Position numbers and translations under genes: made by a program
Notes under the pieces: generated by a model
Told to the model about the DNA's origin: nothing
Seen by the model: only the letters and a program-made list of their open reading frames with translations
Database searches by the model: none
Origin: Fusobacteriota bacterium
GTDB lineage: Bacteria > Fusobacteriota > Fusobacteriia > Fusobacteriales > Fusobacteriaceae
Assembly (NCBI GenBank): GCA_023389595.1
Contig: JAEWEF010000007.1
Coordinates: 1-28,348, forward strand
DNA: 28,348 nt
Direction: 5' to 3'
In this document: positions 8,127-16,014 of the stretch, in pieces
How the letters are laid out: every line of letters begins with the position of its first letter
How positions within the stretch are numbered: the first letter of the stretch is position 1

Positions 8127-9455
8127 ATGGCTGAAAAAATTATGGAAAAATTACCTAATAAAAAACCTAGACCAATAGAAGGTCACAAACCAGCGGCTGC
8201 TATATTAAGAGGTGTTGTAGATAAAGTTTACAATGGAGCATGGGAAGCTAAAAAAAGAGGAGAGTTAGTTGGGTGGAGCTCTTCAAAATTTCCCATTGAA
8301 TTAGCTAAGGCTTTTGACCTAAATGTAGTTTATCCAGAAAATCATGCCGCTACTGTTGCAGCAAAAAAAGATGGGTTAAGACTATGTAATGCTGCTGAAG
8401 ACTTAGGATATGACAATGATATTTGTGGTTATGCTAGAATTAACTTAGCATATGCAGCTGGAGAGCCAACAGATGCTAGAAGAATGCCACAACCAGATTT
8501 CCTATTATGTTGTAACAATATTTGTAATATGATGACAAAATGGTATGAAAATATAGCAAGAATGCATAATATACCTTTAATAATGATAGACATACCTTAC
8601 TCAAATACAGTTGATACCCCTGAAGAAAAGGTAGATTATTTAATAGGGCAATTCAATCACGCTATAAAGCAACTAGAAGAGTTGACTGGTAAAAAATTTG
8701 ACGAAAAGAAATTCGAAGAAGCTTGTGCAAAAGCAAATAGAACCGCTTCAGCTTGGCTAAAAGCATGTTCATATATGTCATATAAACCATCTCCATTAAG
8801 CGGATTCGATTTATTTAACCATATGGCCGATATAGTTGCAGCAAGATGTGACGAAGAAGCTGCTATGGGATTTGAGTTATTGGCTCAAGAATTTGAACAA
8901 TCAGTTAAAGAGGGAACTTCTACATGGGAATATCCTGAAGAACACAGAATACTTTTTGAAGGTATTCCTTGTTGGCCAGGATTAAGACACTTATTTGAAC
9001 CACTAAAAAATAATGGGGTAAATGTTACTGCAGTAGTTTATGCTCCAGCATTTGGATTTAGATATGAAAATGTTAGAGAAATGGCTGCTGCTTATTGTAA
9101 AGCTCCTTGTTCAGTTTGTATAGAAACTGGAGTAGAATGGAGAGCTACAATGGCAAAAGAAAATGGAATAAGTGGAGCATTAGTAAATTATAATCGTAGT
9201 TGTAAACCTTGGAGTGGAGCAATGCCAGAGATAGAAAGAAGATGGAAAGAAGATCTTGATATACCTGTAGTTCACTTCGATGGTGACCAAGCTGATGAAA
9301 GAAATTTCTCTACTGAACAGTATAAAACAAGAGTTCAAGGGTTAGTTGAAATAATGCAAGAAAGAAAAGAAGAAAGACTTGCTAAAGGTGAAGAAGTTTA
9401 TACTAACTTTGAGAATACTAAAGAAACAGATTGGTCTAAAACAACTATAGATTAA
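8127..9455 (+). CDS. hgdA: (R)-2-Hydroxyglutaryl-CoA dehydratase alpha subunit (component D)
   Basis: A 442-residue member of the 2-hydroxyacyl-CoA dehydratase D-component family (HgdA/FldB type). Together with HgdB it forms the iron-sulfur dehydratase that turns (R)-2-hydroxyglutaryl-CoA into (E)-glutaconyl-CoA after one-electron activation by HgdC. Visible features are the start of the conserved core (AKKRGELVGWSSSKFPIELAKAF), the cysteine cluster FLLCCNNICNMM at ~126-135, a second cysteine pair in APCSVCIETGVEW, and the C-terminal YNRSCKPWSGAMPEIERRW. The length is somewhat shorter than the ~475 residues of the Acidaminococcus subunit. The Shine-Dalgarno TTGGAGGAAAC precedes the ATG. It is followed 14 bp later by hgdB. 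Confidence 0.94.
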   Translation: MAEKIMEKLPNKKPRPIEGHKPAAAILRGVVDKVYNGAWEAKKRGELVGWSSSKFPIELAKAFDLNVVYPENHAATVAAKKDGLRLCNAAEDLGYDNDICGYARINLAYAAGEPTDARRMPQPDFLLCCNNICNMMTKWYENIARMHNIPLIMIDIPYSNTVDTPEEKVDYLIGQFNHAIKQLEELTGKKFDEKKFEEACAKANRTASAWLKACSYMSYKPSPLSGFDLFNHMADIVAARCDEEAAMGFELLAQEFEQSVKEGTSTWEYPEEHRILFEGIPCWPGLRHLFEPLKNNGVNVTAVVYAPAFGFRYENVREMAAAYCKAPCSVCIETGVEWRATMAKENGISGALVNYNRSCKPWSGAMPEIERRWKEDLDIPVVHFDGDQADERNFSTEQYKTRVQGLVEIMQERKEERLAKGEEVYTNFENTKETDWSKTTID

Positions 9456-9469
9456 GGAGGGATACAATT

Positions 9470-10615
9470 ATGGAAATTAGAGAATTATTAGATAAGTTTA
9501 AATATTATGCTAATAATCCTAGAGAACAAATAGATAGATATTTATCTGAAGGAAAGAAAGTTATAGGAATTTTTCCGTATTATGCTCCTGAAGAAATAGT
9601 ACACGCAGCTGGAATGATGCCTTTTGGCGTGTGGGGTGGGCAAGGTCCTATAGAAAAAGCAAAAGAATACTTTCCAACATTTTACTATTCTTTGGCACTT
9701 AGATGTTTAGAAATGGCTTTGGACGGAAGTTTAGATGGTTTATCAGCTTCAATAGTAACAACTCTTGACGATACTTTAAGACCTTTCTCTCAAAACTATA
9801 AAGTGAGCGCTGGTAGAAAAATACCTATGATATTTCTTAATCACGGTCAACATAGAAAAGAAGAATTCGGTAAAGTATATAATGCAAAAATTTTTAGAAA
9901 AGCAAAAGAAGAATTGGAAAAAATTTGTAATGTAACAATTCCTGACGAAAATTTTAAAAAGACATTTGAAATTTATAATAAAAATAGAGAAGAAAAAAGA
10001 AAGTTTATTAAACTTGCCGCTAAACATCCACAAACTATAAAAGCTTCAGATAGATGTAATGTTTTAAAAAGTTCATATCATATTTTAAAAGAAGAACACA
10101 CAGCTTTATTAGAAGAATTAAATAATAAATTGTCTTCACTTCCAGAAGAAGATTGGGACGGAGTTAGAGTTGTAACTAGCGGAATAATAACAGATAACCC
10201 AGGACTTTTAGAAGTATTTGATAACTATAAAGTTTGTGTAGTAGCAGATGATGTTGCTCATGAATCAAGAGGATTAAAAGTAGATATAGACTTATCTATA
10301 GAAGATCCTATGATGGCACTTTCAGATCAATTTGCTAGAATGGACGAGGATCCTATATTATATGATCCAGATATATATAAACGTCCTAAATATGTTTTAG
10401 ACTTAGTAAAAGATAATAATGCTGACGGATGCTTACTTTTCATGATGAACTTTAACGATACGGAAGAAATGGAATATCCTTCTTTAAAGCAAATTTTTGA
10501 TGAAGCTAGAATACCTTTAATAAAAATGGGGTATGACCAACAAATGGTAGATTTTGGACAAGTTAAAACTCAACTTGAAACTTTTAATGAAATAGTTCAA
10601 TTAAACAGAATGTAA
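9470..10615 (+). CDS. hgdB: (R)-2-Hydroxyglutaryl-CoA dehydratase beta subunit (component D)
   Basis: A 381-residue second subunit of the dehydratase, of the same fold family as HgdA but diverged. Family features include KKVIGIFPYYAPEEIVHAAGMMPFGVWGG near the N-terminus (the YxPxE(I/L)(I/V)xAAG signature of these dehydratases), DGLSASIVTTLDDTLRPFSQNY in the core, GVRVVTSGIITDNPGLLEVFD at the start of the C-terminal half, and DGCLLFMMNFNDTEEMEYPSLKQ near the end. Length agrees with the ~380 residues usual for HgdB. The Shine-Dalgarno AAGGAGGGAT gives the start. It is the last of the enzymes in the operon; the LRR gene follows after 20 bp. Confidence 0.94.
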   Translation: MEIRELLDKFKYYANNPREQIDRYLSEGKKVIGIFPYYAPEEIVHAAGMMPFGVWGGQGPIEKAKEYFPTFYYSLALRCLEMALDGSLDGLSASIVTTLDDTLRPFSQNYKVSAGRKIPMIFLNHGQHRKEEFGKVYNAKIFRKAKEELEKICNVTIPDENFKKTFEIYNKNREEKRKFIKLAAKHPQTIKASDRCNVLKSSYHILKEEHTALLEELNNKLSSLPEEDWDGVRVVTSGIITDNPGLLEVFDNYKVCVVADDVAHESRGLKVDIDLSIEDPMMALSDQFARMDEDPILYDPDIYKRPKYVLDLVKDNNADGCLLFMMNFNDTEEMEYPSLKQIFDEARIPLIKMGYDQQMVDFGQVKTQLETFNEIVQLNRM

Positions 10616-10635
10616 TTTTTAAGGAGGATAAATTT

Positions 10636-11226
10636 ATGGAAAATATATGGGAATATGATGATTTTATCTTTAAAGGTAGCGAATTAAAAGGAATGACTCA
10701 AAAAGGAAAAGATAAAATAAAAATAGAAGGCCATACAGATATGATAATTCCTGAATTATCTCCTGAAGGTTTACCAATAACTAGAATAGGTGATAACGCT
10801 TTTTACAGAAGAGGACTTACAACTGTTGTTATACCAGATACTGTTGAAAGTATAGGATATGACGCTTTTGGCGTTTGTAAACTAAAAGAAGTTAAACTGC
10901 CTTCTGCTTTAGTGTCAATAGAAGGATTTGCTTTTTATAATAATAAATTAGAAAAAGTAGATTTCGGAAATAAAGTTAAAAGCATTGAACCTAGTGCTTT
11001 CGCTTTAAATTCACTTTCAGATATAGTTTTTCCTGAAAGTTTAGAATTAATTGACACATCTTCTTTTTATAAAAATTCAATCACTACATTAAATTTACCA
11101 AAATCTATTAAAAAGATAAATATGTATGCTTTTAGAAAAAATAATATAAGAGAAGTTGAAATTCCTGAAGGCATAGAGTTTCTTCATAAAAATGCATTTG
11201 AGATTAATACTAGAATTAAAAAATAA
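10636..11226 (+). CDS. Leucine-rich-repeat (LRR_5/BspA-type) protein, cytoplasmic, function unknown
   Basis: A 196-residue protein. After a ~50-residue N-terminal region (WEYDDFIFKGSELKGM..., with KIKIEGHTDMIIPEL) it consists of about seven 22-residue repeats of the pattern [I/L/F]P..[V/I]..I....F......[L/I]..[V/L], for example IPDTVESIGYDAFGVCKLKEVK and LPSALVSIEGFAFYNNKLEKVD. This is the BspA-like LRR_5 class. Many relatives are surface proteins, but this one has no signal peptide, lipobox, membrane segment or anchor, so it should be cytoplasmic. It has a strong AAGGAGGAT Shine-Dalgarno, begins 20 bp after hgdB and ends 17 bp before the operon terminator, so it is co-transcribed with the glutamate fermentation enzymes. 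A role as scaffold or assembly partner is possible but purely inferred. Confidence 0.85.
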   Translation: MENIWEYDDFIFKGSELKGMTQKGKDKIKIEGHTDMIIPELSPEGLPITRIGDNAFYRRGLTTVVIPDTVESIGYDAFGVCKLKEVKLPSALVSIEGFAFYNNKLEKVDFGNKVKSIEPSAFALNSLSDIVFPESLELIDTSSFYKNSITTLNLPKSIKKINMYAFRKNNIREVEIPEGIEFLHKNAFEINTRIKK

Positions 11227-11243
11227 ACAAATAAATATAAAAG

Positions 11244-11276
11244 AAAAGTAGTAGAATATTTCTACTACTTTTTTTA
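11244..11276 (+). terminator. Intrinsic terminator of the glutamate fermentation operon
   Basis: AAAAGTAGTAGAA (11244-11256) pairs perfectly with TTCTACTACTTTT (11260-11272) around a three-base loop, and the 3' arm runs into a T tract to 11275. This is a textbook Rho-independent terminator placed just after the LRR gene and just before the gal promoter. Confidence 0.93.
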
Positions 11277-11285
11277 TTAAAAGAA

Positions 11286-11314
11286 TTGATTTTATATATA
11301 AATAATTGTATGAT
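11286..11314 (+). promoter_or_regulatory. sigma70-type promoter of the gal operon
   Basis: TTGATT (11286-11291), 17-base spacer, TATGAT (11309-11314). Transcription would start near 11321. An ATG at 11306 that is in frame with galK overlaps the -10 box and therefore cannot be the translation start. Confidence 0.75.
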
Positions 11315-11334
11315 ATTATCAATAATATAATTTT

Positions 11335-11340
11335 GGAGGA
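11335..11340 (+). promoter_or_regulatory. galK ribosome binding site (decides the start)
   Basis: GGAGGA ends 4 bases before ATG 11345. The alternative in-frame ATG at 11306 has no such site. Confidence 0.85.
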
Positions 11341-11344
11341 CCTT

Positions 11345-12520
11345 ATGTCTATAAGTTTAAAAGAAAATTTCGTTATTAAATTTGGAGATAATAATCAAAA
11401 AATACATTTTTATTTTTCTCCGGGTAGAGTGAACTTAATAGGAGATCATACAGATTATAATGGAGGTTACGTTTTTCCCTGCTCTTTAGATTTTGGAACA
11501 TATGCTGCAGCTAGGAAAAGAGATGATAAATTATTTAGAGTGTATTCTTATAATTTTGATAACATTGGAATTATAGAATTTAATTTAGATGAATTAATTT
11601 ATAAAAAAGAAGATGACTGGTCTAATTACCCGAAGGGAGTAATAAAAAAATTTGTTGATTTTGGTATGAATATAAATACTGGAATGGATATTTATTTTTA
11701 TGGAAATATGCCAAACGGAGCTAGTTTATCCTCTTCTGCATCAATTGAAACATTAATGGCCGAAATTTTAAAATGTGAGTTTAATTTATTAATTTCTGAT
11801 TTAGATTTAATAAAACTTTGTCAAAAAGCTGAAAACGAATTTATAGGAGTTAAATCTGGGATATTAGATCAGTTTGCCATATATATGGGGAAAAAAGACA
11901 ATGCAATATTTTTGGATTGTAACACTTTAAATTATGAATATGTACCATTAAATTTAAAAGACGAAGTCATAGTAATTTCCAATACAAATAAAAAAAGAGG
12001 GCTAGTTGACTCTAAATATAATGAGAGAAGAATGTCTTGTGAATCTGCATTAAAAAAATTAAATGAAAATGGAGTTAATATAAAAAATTTGTGTGATTTA
12101 AATGTTGAAAAATTTAATGAAGTTAAAAAATTTATAGATGATGAAGAAGAATTAAAAAGAGCTAAACATGCTGTTTATGAAAACGAAAGAACTAAACTTG
12201 CAGTAAAATATTTAAAAGAAAATAATATAAATAAATTTGGAGAATTGATGAATGAATCTCATATTTCTTTAAGAGATGATTATGAAGTTAGTTGTTTTGA
12301 GTTAGATACTTTGGTAAAGTTAGCTTTAGAAGAGAAAGGGACTATAGGATCTAGAATGACTGGCGGAGGCTTTGGAGGTTGTACGGTTAGTTTAGTTAGT
12401 AAAGAATGCGTTGATGATTTTATAAATAATGTATCTAAAAAATATACAGAAGAAACGGGATTAAAAGCAGATTTTTATGTAGTTAATGTAGGAGACGGCA
12501 CAAAAAAATTGGAGGAATAA
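11345..12520 (+). CDS. galK: Galactokinase
   Basis: A 391-residue GHMP-family kinase that phosphorylates alpha-D-galactose with ATP, the first step of the Leloir pathway. It contains the galactokinase signature PGRVNLIGDHTDYNGGYVFP near the N-terminus, the ATP-binding loop PNGASLSSSAS around residues 120-130, the catalytic-region VKSGILDQFAIYMG, and the C-terminal GHMP motif SRMTGGGFGGCTVSLV. The start is set at ATG 11345, which has a GGAGGA Shine-Dalgarno; an in-frame ATG 13 codons upstream lies in the promoter. It is the first gene of galKTE, and the galT Shine-Dalgarno lies inside its last codons. Confidence 0.95.
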   Translation: MSISLKENFVIKFGDNNQKIHFYFSPGRVNLIGDHTDYNGGYVFPCSLDFGTYAAARKRDDKLFRVYSYNFDNIGIIEFNLDELIYKKEDDWSNYPKGVIKKFVDFGMNINTGMDIYFYGNMPNGASLSSSASIETLMAEILKCEFNLLISDLDLIKLCQKAENEFIGVKSGILDQFAIYMGKKDNAIFLDCNTLNYEYVPLNLKDEVIVISNTNKKRGLVDSKYNERRMSCESALKKLNENGVNIKNLCDLNVEKFNEVKKFIDDEEELKRAKHAVYENERTKLAVKYLKENNINKFGELMNESHISLRDDYEVSCFELDTLVKLALEEKGTIGSRMTGGGFGGCTVSLVSKECVDDFINNVSKKYTEETGLKADFYVVNVGDGTKKLEE

Positions 12521-12521
12521 T

Positions 12522-14081
12522 ATGAAAATTTACTCTGATATTTCAAGATTGTTATATTTTGCACTAAAAAATAATATAATAACTGATGAAGATGTAATAT
12601 ATTGTAGAAATGAAATAATGTCTTATCTCAATCTAGAAAGTTGGATAGATAATGAATATGATAACGATATAGAAGAATATCCACAAAATATTTTAAACAG
12701 AATTATAGATTATGCAATCAAAAATAATATAATAGAAAACACTATAGATGCCAAAGATTTATTCGATACAAAAATTATGGGAGTGTTATCTCCTTTTCCT
12801 AGAGAAATTATAGATAATTTTAATTATTTGGCAAAAAATAATTCTATCGAAGATGCAACTGATTATTTTTACAATTTTTCTAAAAAAATTAACTATATAA
12901 GAACAGAAAGAATAGCAAAAAATATCGTTTGGAATTATATGTCTAATTACGGAAATTTAGAAATTACAATTAATTTATCGAAACCTGAAAAGGATCCGAA
13001 AGAAATAGCTGAGCAGAAAGAATTATCAAATACATCTAAAAAAAATAATAATTATCCTAAATGTTTATTGTGTTATGAAAATATAGGATACAATAATAGA
13101 TTAGATCATCCGGCAAGAAAAAATTTAAGGGTCTTGCCTTTAGTTTTAGGAGATGAGAAATGGTATATGCAATATTCTCCATATGTTTATTACAACGAAC
13201 ATGCTATAGTTTTTTGTAAAGAACATAGACCCATGGTTATAGATGAAAAAGCTATAAAAAGAATTTTAGATTATGTTGAACTTTTCCCTCATTACTTTTT
13301 AGGATCTAATGCTGATTTACCGATAGTTGGTGGTTCTATTCTTTCGCATGATCACTATCAGGGAGGAAGACATGAGTTTCCAATGGCGAAGGCTAAATTA
13401 AAGAAACAAATTATTTTTAAGGGATTTGAAGATGTAGAATCGCATTTAGTTGAGTGGCCTTTATCAGTAATTAGACTAAAACATAAAAATAAAGAAAAGT
13501 TATTAGAACTATCAAAAAAAATAATGGAAACTTGGAAAAATTATTCAGATGAAATAGTGAATATTATATCTCATACAAATGGCGAAAGACACAACACTGT
13601 TACTCCTGTAGCTAGAAAAAGAGGAGAATTATTTGAACTAGATATAGTATTAAGAAATAATAGAACAGATGAAGAACACGCTTTAGGAATATTTCATCCT
13701 AAAAAAGATTATCATAATATAAAAAGAGAAAATATAGGTGTTATAGAAGTGATGGGTCTAGCCGTGTTACCTGGAAGATTGAAGAAAGAAATGGATACTA
13801 TTGCTAATTATATAATTGATTCCGCTACTGAAAAAGATTTAATAGAAAAAATAAAATCAGACGCAGATACAGAAAAACATTGTGAATGGTTTCTTAAAAT
13901 GAAAGATATAACTTTCGATAAAATGAAAAATTATAAATTTGAGGAAATAATAAATAACATATTATATAAGTACATAGGAATAACTTTTGAAAAATGCTTA
14001 GAAGATTCAGGAGTTTATAAAAATAATTTAGAAGGAGAAAAAGGATTTTTAAGATTTATAGATAGGGTAAATTCTTTATAA
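12522..14081 (+). CDS. galT: UDP-glucose--hexose-1-phosphate uridylyltransferase, GalT class 2
   Basis: A 519-residue enzyme that exchanges UMP between UDP-glucose and galactose-1-phosphate. It belongs to the long GalT2 form found mainly in low-GC bacteria, much longer than the ~350-residue E. coli type. The active site reads His276-Asp-His-Tyr-Gln within SHDHYQGGRHEFPMAKA, equivalent to the HxHxQ of the short form and including the uridylylated histidine. CLLCYENIGYNNRLDHPARKNLRVLPL and HAIVFCKEHRPM are further family blocks. The Shine-Dalgarno TTGGAGGAA overlaps the end of galK, and the start follows the galK stop after one base, implying translational coupling. Confidence 0.95.
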   Translation: MKIYSDISRLLYFALKNNIITDEDVIYCRNEIMSYLNLESWIDNEYDNDIEEYPQNILNRIIDYAIKNNIIENTIDAKDLFDTKIMGVLSPFPREIIDNFNYLAKNNSIEDATDYFYNFSKKINYIRTERIAKNIVWNYMSNYGNLEITINLSKPEKDPKEIAEQKELSNTSKKNNNYPKCLLCYENIGYNNRLDHPARKNLRVLPLVLGDEKWYMQYSPYVYYNEHAIVFCKEHRPMVIDEKAIKRILDYVELFPHYFLGSNADLPIVGGSILSHDHYQGGRHEFPMAKAKLKKQIIFKGFEDVESHLVEWPLSVIRLKHKNKEKLLELSKKIMETWKNYSDEIVNIISHTNGERHNTVTPVARKRGELFELDIVLRNNRTDEEHALGIFHPKKDYHNIKRENIGVIEVMGLAVLPGRLKKEMDTIANYIIDSATEKDLIEKIKSDADTEKHCEWFLKMKDITFDKMKNYKFEEIINNILYKYIGITFEKCLEDSGVYKNNLEGEKGFLRFIDRVNSL

Positions 14082-14093
14082 TAGGAGGTCTAT

Positions 14094-15089
14094 ATGGCTA
14101 CATTAGTTTGTGGGGGAGCTGGATATATAGGAAGTCACGTAGTAAAGTTATTATTAGAAAGAAACAGAGAAGTTATAGTTATAGATAATTTAGTAACGGG
14201 GCATGTCGATGCCGTAGATGAAAGAGCCATTTTAGAAATAGGTGATTTAAGAGATAAAGATTTTTTAAATAGAGTATTTAATAAATATTCAGAAAAAATA
14301 GATGGAGTAATAAATTTTGCTGCATATTCTTTAGTTGGAGAAAGTGTTGTCGAACCTATAAAATATTTTGATAATAATGTAGGGGCAACAGTTTCACTTT
14401 TAGAAGTTATGAATAATTATAATATAAAAAATATAGTTTTTTCATCTACTGCAGCAACTTATGGAGAACCAAAAAAAATTCCAATAGAAGAAACCGAAGA
14501 AACCAATCCAACTAATCCTTATGGAGAAAGTAAACGTATGGTTGAAAAAATTTTAGATTGGGAATCAAAAGCACATAATTTAAAATATATAGCTCTTAGA
14601 TATTTTAATGTTGCCGGAGCATACGAAACAGGAGAAATAGGAGAGGCTCATACATGTGAAACACATTTAATACCAATTATACTACAAGTGGCATTAGGAC
14701 AAAGAGAAAAAATTTATTTGTATGGAGATGATTACGATACAGAAGACGGAACATGTATAAGAGATTATATACATGTAATGGATTTAGCTGAAGCACACAT
14801 ACTTGCTTTAGATAGTTTAATTAATGGTGGAAATAGCTGGATATTTAATTTGGGAAATGGGGAAGGATTTTCAGTAAAAGAAATAATAGATATATCTAAA
14901 AAGGTAACTGGAAAAGATATACCGGTTGAAATTGCACCTAGAAGAGCAGGTGATCCTGCAAGATTAGTTGCATCATCAAAAAAAGCAAAAGAAATTTTAA
15001 ATTGGAATCCTAAATATATAAAGATAGAAGATATAATAGCATCAGCTTGGAAGTGGCACAAATTAAATCCTAATGGATACAATGATTAA
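14094..15089 (+). CDS. galE: UDP-glucose 4-epimerase
   Basis: A 331-residue extended short-chain dehydrogenase that interconverts UDP-galactose and UDP-glucose, completing the Leloir pathway. It shows the NAD-binding GGAGYIGSH at the N-terminus, the catalytic Ser/Thr region SSTAATYGEP, the YxxxK pair in NPYGESKRMVEKIL, RYFNVAGA, and the substrate-binding RRAGDPARLVASSKKAKEILNW near the end. Length and motifs are standard for bacterial GalE. AGGAGGT precedes the ATG, 12 bp after galT. It is the last gene of the operon, which ends at a hairpin shared with the convergent pot cluster. No galM is present. Confidence 0.95.
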   Translation: MATLVCGGAGYIGSHVVKLLLERNREVIVIDNLVTGHVDAVDERAILEIGDLRDKDFLNRVFNKYSEKIDGVINFAAYSLVGESVVEPIKYFDNNVGATVSLLEVMNNYNIKNIVFSSTAATYGEPKKIPIEETEETNPTNPYGESKRMVEKILDWESKAHNLKYIALRYFNVAGAYETGEIGEAHTCETHLIPIILQVALGQREKIYLYGDDYDTEDGTCIRDYIHVMDLAEAHILALDSLINGGNSWIFNLGNGEGFSVKEIIDISKKVTGKDIPVEIAPRRAGDPARLVASSKKAKEILNWNPKYIKIEDIIASAWKWHKLNPNGYND

Positions 15090-15100
15090 AAAGTTAAATA

Positions 15101-15130
15101 AAATACCAGTGAATAATCACTGGTATTTTT
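15101..15130. terminator. Bidirectional terminator between galE and the pot/cyclophilin cluster
   Basis: AAATACCAGTGA (15101-15112) and TCACTGGTATTT (15117-15128) form a perfect 12-bp stem with a four-base loop. T residues follow on the plus strand to 15130, and A-rich sequence on the other side gives T residues for minus-strand transcripts. It serves both convergent operons. Confidence 0.9.
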
Positions 15131-15134
15131 TAAT

Positions 15135-15959
15135 TTATTTTTGTTGATTAACTATTTTTTCTTTAGGAGAATAATTTTCTATGCCATTAAATATTCCTCT
15201 TATTGCTTTTGTAACTGGAGATTCATAGCTATCACTTTCAAGATTGTTTCTTTCATAAATATTTTTAATTTCTTCGTTATATTTTTCAATATCTGATTGG
15301 GTAGCATCTTCTATATTATATTTTTTCAAGTTAGGATAATGCTTATCTAATACATTGTTCCATGAAGTTATAATCGGTTTATATACAGACATAAATTTAT
15401 CTACAGTTCCAGAAAATTTTATTTCTTTTATGGTATCGTTATATTCTAATTTTCTTAATTGCTCAAAGTCTTTTGAAGATTTCACTTGACCAAAAATTGT
15501 ATGCTTACCATTTAACCAGTCAGATGGATATAGTGTAAAGAAAAATTGAGATCCGTTAGTATCTGGTCCTGAGTTAGCCATAGCTAACATTCCCTGTTGA
15601 TAAAAATCTAACCATGTTACTATTTCGTCTTTAATTGAATATCCAGGAGTACCTTTTCCTGTTCCAGTTGGATCTCCAGTTTGTAGAACAAAGTTTTCTA
15701 CCTCTCTGAAAATTTTATTATTATCATAGAATCCTCTTTTAGATAAATTAATAAAATTTGCAACAGTTAGAGGTGCCGCTTCAGGATACAGATAAAAAGA
15801 AATTTCACCTTTATTTGTAACAAAAGTTGCAACTATATTGTTATATTCTAGATTCTTTGAAGCGGAAAAAACTTTCTTAGCATCATTTACTATGGATGAA
15901 CATCCAAGAATACTAAAAATAGAAACAAACATTATTATATATTTAATGAACTTTTTCAT
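15135..15959 (-). CDS. Peptidyl-prolyl cis-trans isomerase, cyclophilin type, lipoprotein
   Basis: A 274-residue predicted lipoprotein. A short basic/hydrophobic signal ends in the lipobox ILGC, with Cys20 as the lipidated residue. The cyclophilin domain spans about residues 40-170: ATFVTNKGEISFYLYPEAAPLTVANFINLSKRGFYDNNKIFREV, then VLQTGDPTGTGKGTPGYSIKDE, MAMANSGPDTNGSQFFFTL-like and LNGKHTIFGQV. The usual FHR is FRE here. A ~95-residue polar C-terminal extension of unknown role follows. It would act on folding of exported proteins at the outer face of the inner membrane or the outer membrane. A TAGGAGGAA Shine-Dalgarno precedes the ATG. It lies 55 bp after potC with no terminator between, so it is probably co-transcribed with potABC. 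Confidence 0.9.
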   Translation of the reverse strand: MKKFIKYIIMFVSIFSILGCSSIVNDAKKVFSASKNLEYNNIVATFVTNKGEISFYLYPEAAPLTVANFINLSKRGFYDNNKIFREVENFVLQTGDPTGTGKGTPGYSIKDEIVTWLDFYQQGMLAMANSGPDTNGSQFFFTLYPSDWLNGKHTIFGQVKSSKDFEQLRKLEYNDTIKEIKFSGTVDKFMSVYKPIITSWNNVLDKHYPNLKKYNIEDATQSDIEKYNEEIKNIYERNNLESDSYESPVTKAIRGIFNGIENYSPKEKIVNQQK

Positions 15960-16014
15960 ATTTCCTCCTATGAAATAACCTTATTGTAATTTTTAGACTG
16001 TAAAGTAATTAATA

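Noticed and set aside
11306..11344. Thirteen-codon N-terminal extension of galK
   Set aside because: The upstream ATG overlaps the -10 box of the gal promoter and has no Shine-Dalgarno; ATG 11345 has GGAGGA at the right distance.
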